In this document: piece by piece, positions 6,368 through 11,330 of the stretch | Numbering within the stretch: position 1 is the stretch's first letter | How the letters are laid out: each line of letters begins with the position of its first letter | NCBI GenBank assembly: GCA_003224635.1 | Contig: QHZK01000233.1 | Span: forward strand, 1 to 11,330 | Source: Acidobacteriota bacterium | GTDB lineage: Bacteria > Acidobacteriota > Terriglobia > UBA7540 | Length of the DNA stretch: 11,330 nucleotides | Reading direction: 5' to 3' | Notes under the pieces: model-generated | Databases searched by the model: none | What the model was told of the DNA's origin: nothing | What the model saw: the letters and a program-made list of their open reading frames with translations, nothing else | Translations under genes and position numbers: made by a program

Positions 6368-7300
6368 AGCCGTCCCTCCCGAAGATCCCATCGGATGTGC
6401 AGGGTCGAGGACCCTAAACCGGTCGAGTGGAATTCCACTGACGGTGCTGGCCGTAATCGCTCCATTCCAATGGGCGGTCCCGTCGTACTCGAAGTAGACC
6501 TTGGGATGACCGCCCGTATCGACAATGATCATGCCGTACTTCTGCAACGCTTTGGCGATTATCACTCCTGACGCGCTCAAACCTAAGGTTGTGACATCAA
6601 GGGTTGGATCCAATTGCAGCCTGCTCCCCTCGGGCATGCACGTGCTGGAAGTGCATGGACCATCAGTTTTGGTGGCCGGAAAGGTATAGGTGGTTGCCGT
6701 GTTCTGGTACGTCAAAGCCAACGCATGGTCAATGTGGCCCAGAGCAATCTCCCACGGCCGGACCAGTCCCGCCAAATAAGGAATGCCTGCGCCCCGCGGA
6801 CCGGGAGAAGCAGGGACAGCACTCCACTTGGTGTTGTAATGGTAGCCGTTCGTGGCCGTGTATGTCGAAGTCAACTGCCAAAACTCCCACTCATCTCCCG
6901 TCGACGCGTTCCACAGAATGATTTGCCCATCGGTCCCTGCTGCTGCCTGTGCGCCACTAGGGATCGGCACCCTCACCGTTCCACCACTCTGCACCGTCGC
7001 CTGGCATGTATTGCACCCCCAGGTTTTGAATGAGCCAGAGATGGAAACGGTTCGAAGTGGGGTCGCGCTATCGACCTTATACACGGGGAAAGAGTATTGT
7101 GTCGGATCTGATCCGAACGAACCGGTGAGGCCCGAAATGTAACCACTGCTCTTAGGACTGACGAATGGATTCGCGGGAATGGGAGTGTTCCAAGGGCTAG
7201 TCGGGGTATAAGGAACAAGGCCCGACTGCCCAGAACCCTGCGAGGCGAAAAGCAGCAGGCCCAGGACTGACAAAACAAAGACCTCATGCAATCTTTTCAT
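5063..7300 (-). CDS. Secreted protein with four ASPM/SPD-2/Hydin-type Ig-like repeats
   Basis: This 745-residue protein starts with a signal peptide (about 1-22: Lys-Arg, then a leucine-rich core). ATG 7300 is preceded by AAGGAGG 11 nt upstream; an in-frame TTG at 7387 is less likely. Residues 28-305 form a domain I cannot name, with motifs SPWNTPIP (35-42), WNASTGDEWEFWQL (130-143), AGIPYLAGLVRPWEI (171-185) and IDHALAL (190-196). Such runs recur in exported proteins of soil bacteria as far as I recall. Residues 312-745 are four Ig-like beta-sandwich repeats of 110-111 residues. Each begins with SLSPxSxxFGNQ and has a TxTNxG strand, a paired Cys segment, KFxPTATGTRTG and a closing LSGxG; this is the 'choice-of-anchor D' pattern. 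Export and carbohydrate or surface binding are plausible, but no catalytic site is visible. Confidence 0.85.
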   Translation of the reverse strand: MKRLHEVFVLSVLGLLLFASQGSGQSGLVPYTPTSPWNTPIPANPFVSPKSSGYISGLTGSFGSDPTQYSFPVYKVDSATPLRTVSISGSFKTWGCNTCQATVQSGGTVRVPIPSGAQAAAGTDGQIILWNASTGDEWEFWQLTSTYTATNGYHYNTKWSAVPASPGPRGAGIPYLAGLVRPWEIALGHIDHALALTYQNTATTYTFPATKTDGPCTSSTCMPEGSRLQLDPTLDVTTLGLSASGVIIAKALQKYGMIIVDTGGHPKVYFEYDGTAHWNGAITASTVSGIPLDRFRVLDPAHPMGSSGGTAPVVSLSPTSFVFGNQTVGTTSAAQFSTLTNSGSATLTISSVTVSGDFALAGLGACGTSLATGTRCTISVNFKPTATGTRTGTVTVTDTATGSPQKISLTGSGVSSGTSTPVASLSPTSLAFGNQTVGTTSAAKVVTLSNTGSAALSITSIAVAGTNVGDFTQTHTCLSSLAAGARCTISVTFKPAATGTRSARVSVTDNASGSPQAVVLSGSGVSSSTTGPAVSLSPTSLAFGNQTVGTTSAVKYATLTNTGHATLTFSGSFAISGDFHFTGLGTCGSSVAAGASCLVNVKFTPTATGIRTGTVTLNDNAPNTPQRISLSGSGVSTSTTGPAVSLSPSSLSFGNQAVRTTSAVHFVTLTNTGHATLTFSGSFLISGDFAFGGLGTCGSSVAAGASCTVSVKFTPTATGTRTGAVTLNDNAPNTPQKITLSGAGT

Positions 7301-7674
7301 CGACAAATCTACCTCCTTGCCGGGTTGTTCCTCGCCTCTGACGCCACGTTCGCGAAGGCTTCCGCCGGAGGGCAAAGAAAAGACCAAATCCGTTCGTTAC
7401 TTGGCCGCCCTGTGCTGGCGCTTTCAGGGGCGCCGCGAGGGAATCATTTGGAGAGGGGGTTGAGGTCGCCCATTTTTCCCTTCAGCCCTGGCCGGAGGAC
7501 ACAATCCTACCTGTTGTCTGTTAACTTACAAGTAAACTATTGGTCATCAGAGGTAATCTGGAGGTAAACTTCTAACCTTTTGACTGTACACAACGCGGCT
7601 TCCGCTGGAGCCGGTCAGACCGGGCCGTGCAGCACAATGGGGGCACGCCTGCGGCGGCCTGGTTGCTTGGCGCC
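7301..7674 (-). other. Long leader and promoter region of the Ig-repeat gene
   Basis: No gene is seen here. On the minus strand the region nearest the gene can fold into several stems: GGCGC/GCGCC (7417-7421 with 7430-7434), and a 7-pair stem with wobbles between 7382-7388 and about 7400-7406. A GC-rich section (about 7347-7373) includes the palindrome TTCGCGAA. A weak promoter may lie at TTGTAA/TAGGAT (16-bp spacing) around 7502-7530. Two small hairpins (7594-7604 and 7611-7623) follow the stop of the cytochrome gene and might weaken read-through. Confidence 0.45.
7529..7570 (-). promoter_or_regulatory. Helically phased direct repeats upstream of the Ig-repeat gene
   Basis: On the minus strand three 10-base repeats occur: AGTTTACCTC (7561-7570), AGATTACCTC (7550-7559) and AGTTTACTTG (7529-7538). 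Their starts are 11 and 21 bp apart, that is, one and two helical turns. Same-face direct repeats upstream of a promoter are typical of sites for response regulators and similar activators. The segment is AT-rich compared with its flanks. Confidence 0.5.
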
Positions 7675-9066
7675 TCAAAGAGCGCGCAGGAAGTTCAGGA
7701 CATCTTGCTTCTGGTTCTCGGACAGACGATTGAAGTTGGCGGCCACCCGATTCCCTTCGGAGGGCAGCAAGTTAGACGTAGGGGGACTCGCGTGTGCCTG
7801 GATCGCCTCCAAGAGGTCGGTCGTGCGCCCGTCGTGCAGGAAGAAAACCCTCTGACCCAGACCCCATAAAGGCGCTGTACGAAATTCGTCGGGTCCCGCC
7901 TGGCCTTGCACGACGCCATCAGCCAGGCCCGATCCCATGTGGTGGACGAGCAGGTCGGAAAAGAGATTTGCCGGCTTGGAACTGAGGGCGGCACCGGACG
8001 ACGCTCCGGTCGTCAGGGTCGGTGTATGGCATAGAGCGCAGCCGATCTGGCTGAAGAGCACACGACCTTTAACGATGGACGGCGTGTCGGGCGCAGGAGG
8101 GGGTGGGGCGAGAAAGCGCATGAAGATCGCGAGCCTGACGACATCGCTTGTGGCATCTTGGCTGCCGGGATCGAAATTCGTGTGGTCTTCAGGGGTCCCA
8201 TTAAAGAGGCAGCTGGGCGTCTCATCACGCTCACTGGGAAATATCTCGTTGGTGACGCCCTGTTCAACGTTGTAAGCTTCGGCTGCAAAAAGCTGGAGCG
8301 ACTTGTTTTGCGCCTTCCATCCGAATCGAGCGACGGTACCGTCATTGCCGTTTCTATTGGCGCGGCCTGAAATCCCCAGTGCTCTCTTGGCCGCCAGGTT
8401 GGAACTTTGGTTCCGGATGAGCGCGGCATCCTCGATGGTTTCGATCAGGCCCGCTCCAAACACCGGCGTCGGTATGCGGAAGATCAGATTATCGTTGGCT
8501 GCGGCGGCGCCAAAGTCAGGCTGAGCGATCGAGCAACCCGGCGCATCCGACCGGCCGGTGATCGTGTACAGGTCGTGCGCGCCGCCGTCACGAGTGCCGT
8601 CTGCCTTGAATTTGAAGCGGGCTACACGGACCGGCCCGTTATCCGTGATGAAAGATGGAATGATGTTAGTAGCTCCATCCAGATTCGCCACGGCAACCTG
8701 CGGATTTATGAAAGGGCTGGACCCGCCGAGAGCCGGTTGCGCGTGGCAGCCGCCACAACTGTTCAAGTTGAACCTCGGGCCAAGACCCCGCCCCGGTTCG
8801 CCGCTGATGGTTCCCCTGACCGAGTCCGCGTCTGCGAACTCCTCCAGACCGGCGTCGAAGTAGCTGCGCTCCTGAACGGTCAGGCCACGGAGAGGTGCGC
8901 CGGCGGCTGAAGGCCCGCCGCGTACTCCGGGATCCCCTGCAACAACTTGTGCCCACATCACTGCAACCGAGGCGGACAGAAGTAAACCCAGGACGCAAAA
9001 CGCAACCACCACCTTGATGGCCGGTTTCTTGCCGGAAGCATGGCGGGTTCTCATGTGCGACGACAT
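7675..9066 (-). CDS. Di-haem oxidoreductase, putative peroxidase (DUF1111-like c-type cytochrome)
   Basis: This 463-residue protein has an N-terminal Lys-rich stretch and hydrophobic segment (18-40), which is a signal peptide or anchor. Two c-type haem sites follow: CGGCH (104-108) and CALCH (343-347). Between and after them lie family-typical segments FRIPTPVFGAGLIETIED (196-213), VARFGWKAQ (245-253), TAPLWGLG (397-404) and FFLHDGRTTDLLEAI (408-422). This is the layout of the DHOR/DUF1111 'thiol oxidoreductase' proteins, which are related to di-haem cytochrome c peroxidases and act outside the cytoplasmic membrane. The substrate is not known. I chose ATG 9066 because AAGGAAG precedes it and an in-frame upstream start (9105) adds no signal-like sequence. 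It lies 191 bp after the 320-residue gene, without a clear promoter of its own. Confidence 0.9.
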   Translation of the reverse strand: MSSHMRTRHASGKKPAIKVVVAFCVLGLLLSASVAVMWAQVVAGDPGVRGGPSAAGAPLRGLTVQERSYFDAGLEEFADADSVRGTISGEPGRGLGPRFNLNSCGGCHAQPALGGSSPFINPQVAVANLDGATNIIPSFITDNGPVRVARFKFKADGTRDGGAHDLYTITGRSDAPGCSIAQPDFGAAAANDNLIFRIPTPVFGAGLIETIEDAALIRNQSSNLAAKRALGISGRANRNGNDGTVARFGWKAQNKSLQLFAAEAYNVEQGVTNEIFPSERDETPSCLFNGTPEDHTNFDPGSQDATSDVVRLAIFMRFLAPPPPAPDTPSIVKGRVLFSQIGCALCHTPTLTTGASSGAALSSKPANLFSDLLVHHMGSGLADGVVQGQAGPDEFRTAPLWGLGQRVFFLHDGRTTDLLEAIQAHASPPTSNLLPSEGNRVAANFNRLSENQKQDVLNFLRAL

Positions 9067-9174
9067 TGTTCTTCCTTCCCTGGGGAAGTTAGGAAACCCT
9101 CCCATGCAAAAAGGGGTGAAAAGTGATGTAACCTTGCTGGCGAGGAGACCCGATCATCCCGCTCGGGAGTAGCG

Positions 9175-9220
9175 GCGCCGCCAACGTTCCAGCTTCCTGG
9201 TTGGTGCGGGTTGGCGGCGC
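9175..9220 (-). other. Strong hairpin between the first two secreted-protein genes
   Basis: GCGCCGCCAAC (9175-9185) and GTTGGCGGCGC (9210-9220) form a perfect 11-bp stem around a 24-nt loop that itself contains a CCAG/CTGG stem. It has no U-tract on either side. It could be a partial terminator, an mRNA stabiliser that sets unequal expression of the two genes, or part of a leader for the cytochrome gene. Confidence 0.6.
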
Positions 9221-9257
9221 GGCCGGGGGAAGGAGACCTGTGACCTCAGTCTCCGCC

Positions 9258-10220
9258 TTAGTTGTTGACGACAAAAGGAATCTTGATGACTCCGGTATTC
9301 GCCGACCCGAGCGAATCGTCAGAGTCAGCTCGCAAGAACAGATAGTGAGTTCCGTTGGTCAGCCGCCTGGTGTCCAGGGTCAGGTTTCCGACGTATTGTG
9401 AAGCGGTATCGAGGAGCACAAGTCCCATCTGCTCCGGGTCAGCGTCGAAATCAGAATCTACACTGGCGTAGCTACCAGTCACCGGAAGGCCTCCCGCGCC
9501 TGGCTTGATGGAGACATGAGGAGACCAAATGCCCGAAACCGGTGCGACGCCGAAGGCCCCGGGAACGGGGCTATCCAGCCGTGCCTGAGCGTACCCCTCG
9601 TCCGTATACCAGCCTCGGCCCTCCGTGAAGTTGTCAGTGGATCGATAGTTTTGATACGGCTTACCGTTCGCCAGATAGGCCTGCCACCCGTTCGTAACAA
9701 TACCCTGCTTGCCGTCGGGCTCTGTTACCGTGGCTCGAATGCGAAATTCCTGCCGGCCGTCGTAGGAGGTCTTCGTCGTGTCTGCGTCAAGACTTATCCA
9801 GAAGACGCAAGTCTGTTCGGCGGGGCAGGTGTGGCTTGTGGTCAGCCTGCTAACGAGGTGAACCCCACCTGGGTCTTGAATCTGGATGTCCACTGAGGTG
9901 AGCTTGCCCGCTGTGTCGTACATGATGTAGCGAACGTCGAAATGGACGATGCCGGAGATCTTTTGCTTCCAGGGAAAACAAGTCCCCGAGTGGACGTTCC
10001 CGTAGTCATTGCCGATTCCATCGACAAGAGACCTGTACCAGGCCTGGGATTCAAGAAACACTCTGGGCTGGGAGTAACCTGTACAAGCGAGAGGGTCTGT
10101 AGCTCCCTGCGCGGTGGATGGATGTAGCGCCCCGAGGGTGAGCACGGCGAGAAACGCCGTCATCAAGATCGGGAAGCGATTCGGGGCGGATAGACCTTGC
10201 GTGTGGTGACGAGAAAACAT
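9258..10220 (-). CDS. Secreted protein of unknown function, 320 aa
   Basis: An N-terminal region with Arg/His residues, a hydrophobic core (about 17-31) and an Ala-rich end (STAQGA) is a signal peptide, with cleavage probably near residue 38-40. The mature part is rich in beta-strand, Tyr, Thr and Gly. Residues 88-168 (IVHFDVRYIMYD to TVTEPDG) and 230-320 look like two Ig-like beta-sandwich domains; the last includes LTNGTHYLFLRADSDDS and a closing strand VIKIPFVV. Four Cys (46, 81, 132, 138) could form disulfides, as expected outside the cytoplasm. No enzyme motif is visible and I do not recognise the family. ATG 10220 is well supported by AGGAGG 6 nt upstream. It is first in the row of three exported-protein genes. 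Confidence 0.85.
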   Translation of the reverse strand: MFSRHHTQGLSAPNRFPILMTAFLAVLTLGALHPSTAQGATDPLACTGYSQPRVFLESQAWYRSLVDGIGNDYGNVHSGTCFPWKQKISGIVHFDVRYIMYDTAGKLTSVDIQIQDPGGVHLVSRLTTSHTCPAEQTCVFWISLDADTTKTSYDGRQEFRIRATVTEPDGKQGIVTNGWQAYLANGKPYQNYRSTDNFTEGRGWYTDEGYAQARLDSPVPGAFGVAPVSGIWSPHVSIKPGAGGLPVTGSYASVDSDFDADPEQMGLVLLDTASQYVGNLTLDTRRLTNGTHYLFLRADSDDSLGSANTGVIKIPFVVNN

Positions 10221-10303
10221 TCATAACCTCCTGGCGAAAGAGTTGGGGGCGTTGCCTTCAGGAGTCGATACAATACTATGTTATAACTATTCTGTGTAGT
10301 ACT

Positions 10304-10332
10304 CATATAGTTAACCACAGTTCACCCGTCAA
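10304..10332 (-). promoter_or_regulatory. Promoter of the secreted-protein gene cluster
   Basis: On the minus strand TTGACG (10327-10332) and TATATG (10304-10309) are 17 bp apart, with a GTTAAC palindrome just before the -10 box. The leader would be about 77 nt. The distance from the -10 box to the ATG equals that of the CpaE-like promoter. Downstream the leader has AGTACT and GTTATAAC palindromes (about 10278-10303). Confidence 0.6.
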
Positions 10333-10804
10333 CCTATTGATTCGATGAGTGTTACCGCACTCGGTCAACACAGATAGCGCCGTGCCATGGCCCTCAGCCT
10401 GCGGGACTGGCTACCGGTTCAATTGCACGTGTGACCGGGCTTTGCTCCGACCGTCAAAGCGTTGGCGGACACAGATCCCTTGGTGGCAGGTCGCGGTGGG
10501 AGGCGCCGGAAAAGCCTTTGCTTACGAGTGAGAGCTCTACGCTCGGCGCGTGCTAGGTGGGACGGTTTTTATGTCGAGGGATGGCGGATTCAATGAGTGA
10601 TTGAGTTCAATGGCCGGCGGACCGGGCGTGCCCTACCCGATGCCCCACGGCGTAGATCGGCCCGGGAACCGGACGCTGGGCTGCCTCAACGACCTGCGGA
10701 AGAGGTGGAACGGCGTTGTTCTGTGCGCGGCCACACAGGCCGTGGTGAGGTTTTCACCGGTCTGGGAGACGATTGAGGCCGGCGGGTTTTCCCGCCCGCG
10801 CCCA
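10333..10804. other. Intergenic region without a recognisable gene
   Basis: About 470 bp between the secreted-protein promoter and the response-regulator stop codon. Short open frames exist but show no family resemblance or ribosome binding site. It contains a repeated TTCAAT around 10588-10610 and the GC-rich hairpin at 10781-10796. I see no RNA gene. Confidence 0.5.
10781..10796 (-). terminator. GC hairpin after the response-regulator gene
   Basis: GGCGGG-TTTT-CCCGCC is a perfect 6-bp stem with a 4-nt loop, located 8 bp beyond the stop of the response-regulator gene. On the transcribed minus strand it lacks a following U-tract, so termination would be inefficient or need Rho. Confidence 0.4.
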
Positions 10805-11330
10805 TCACCGTCTAGGTGCTGAGGTTGACACCTTGTTTGTTGCGCTGCCCCCTAGCGAGAAGTCGTGGGTTACCAATTGGTGGTTGACAGCGAAAAGCGC
10901 AAGTTCCAAGCGGCTGGAGACCCCGAGCTTGTCAAAAATGTTGGTCAGGTGGTTTTTGATGGTCCGCTCGGACAGGCAGAAGCTCTGGGCAATATCCTTG
11001 TTGGCATAGCCGCCGACAACGGCGGCCATAATCTCCATCTCGCGCTCAGTAAGTCCAAAGTTCCTGTGCTGCGCCGCCCGACCGAGATGGGAAACAATGC
11101 GTCGAACAGCTTGGACCAGTTCTGAGACGCCTACGTCCCCCACCCAATAATCGCCGGCCATCACCGCGCGAATGCCATCGACTAATAGTTCAGACGCCGA
11201 TTCTTTGAGGACCACGCCTCTCGCCCCCAAGCGGAGAGCCTCGACCACTTCGTCCTTGTCCATAGCGGCCGCTACCACTACGGTTCGCGCTCGCAGGGCC
11301 AAGCGTTCAAGCTCCTGCAAGGCCTCCCAG
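10805..11330 (-). CDS. NarL/FixJ-family response regulator (5' end outside the window)
   Basis: The frame is open to the right edge, so the first part of the receiver domain, including its phosphorylated Asp, is missing. The visible 174 residues begin in the second half of the receiver: a VVVAAAMD strand, GARGVVLKE with the conserved Lys, and a final helix ending AGDYWVG. After a linker comes a LuxR-type helix-turn-helix, GLTEREMEIMAAVVGGYANKDIA...LSERTIKNHLTNIFDKLGV, with all usual positions. The final 20 residues are a short tail. Such proteins bind DNA when phosphorylated by a sensor kinase, which is not in the window. The gene points toward the secreted trio and is separated from it by 584 bp. 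Control of that trio is possible but unproven. Confidence 0.93.
   Translation of the reverse strand, partial: WEALQELERLALRARTVVVAAAMDKDEVVEALRLGARGVVLKESASELLVDGIRAVMAGDYWVGDVGVSELVQAVRRIVSHLGRAAQHRNFGLTEREMEIMAAVVGGYANKDIAQSFCLSERTIKNHLTNIFDKLGVSSRLELALFAVNHQLVTHDFSLGGSATNKVSTSAPRR

Noticed and set aside
7339..7374. GC-rich segment that would encode FAKASAGG, similar to translated dispersed repeats of other phyla
   Set aside because: Only one short copy is present, so membership of a repeat family cannot be supported here.
7347..7434. CACAGGGC with nearby stems, resembling part of a cyclic di-GMP riboswitch leader
   Set aside because: The expected downstream conserved segments and the second stem of that riboswitch class are not present.
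10601..10822. A 73-codon plus-strand frame in the gap before the response regulator
   Set aside because: No ribosome binding site, no recognisable motif, and it runs into the hairpin and the opposite gene end.

Overview
The window is GC-rich bacterial chromosome. It most resembles Acidobacteriota, which is inference from content rather than proof: a secreted protein with stacked ASPM/SPD-2/Hydin-type Ig repeats, a two-haem DUF1111-type oxidoreductase, a stand-alone ATP-dependent DNA ligase, a small Cys-pair protein, and a GCCGGGC-TGAA-GCCCGGC palindromic element. There is no rRNA, tRNA, CRISPR array, transposase or phage gene that I can support.

Layout. 1-575: the arginine repressor gene argR on the minus strand, with a probable autoregulatory ARG box over its start codon and the first codons of a possible next gene running off the left edge. 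576-780: an AT-rich stretch of degenerate GTCAAAA-type short repeats that can fold into a long hairpin. 781-2485: a minus-strand two-gene unit, a CpaE/TadZ-like ATPase followed by a 111-residue protein of unknown function. It is driven by a good sigma-70-type promoter with a three-half-site operator touching its -35 box. 2598-2843: a small Cys-pair protein. 3129-4888: a 48-bp compound palindrome and then, on the plus strand, a 565-residue ATP-dependent DNA ligase. 5063-10332: three minus-strand genes for exported proteins. In transcription order these are a 320-residue secreted protein, a two-haem c-type cytochrome/peroxidase-like protein, and a 745-residue protein with four 110-residue Ig-like repeats. 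10805-11330: the C-terminal part of a NarL/FixJ-type response regulator whose 5' end lies outside the window.

How they may work together. The ATPase and the 111-residue protein are probably translated together. The three exported proteins lie in a row and may share a surface or periplasmic role; only the first has a clear promoter, and the third has a long structured leader with helically phased direct repeats. The response regulator upstream could control this group, but nothing in the sequence proves it. I do not see a clear new multi-gene system. The best leads are the orphan ATPase pair with its operator, the secreted trio, the phased repeats at 7529-7570 and the compound palindrome at the ligase start.
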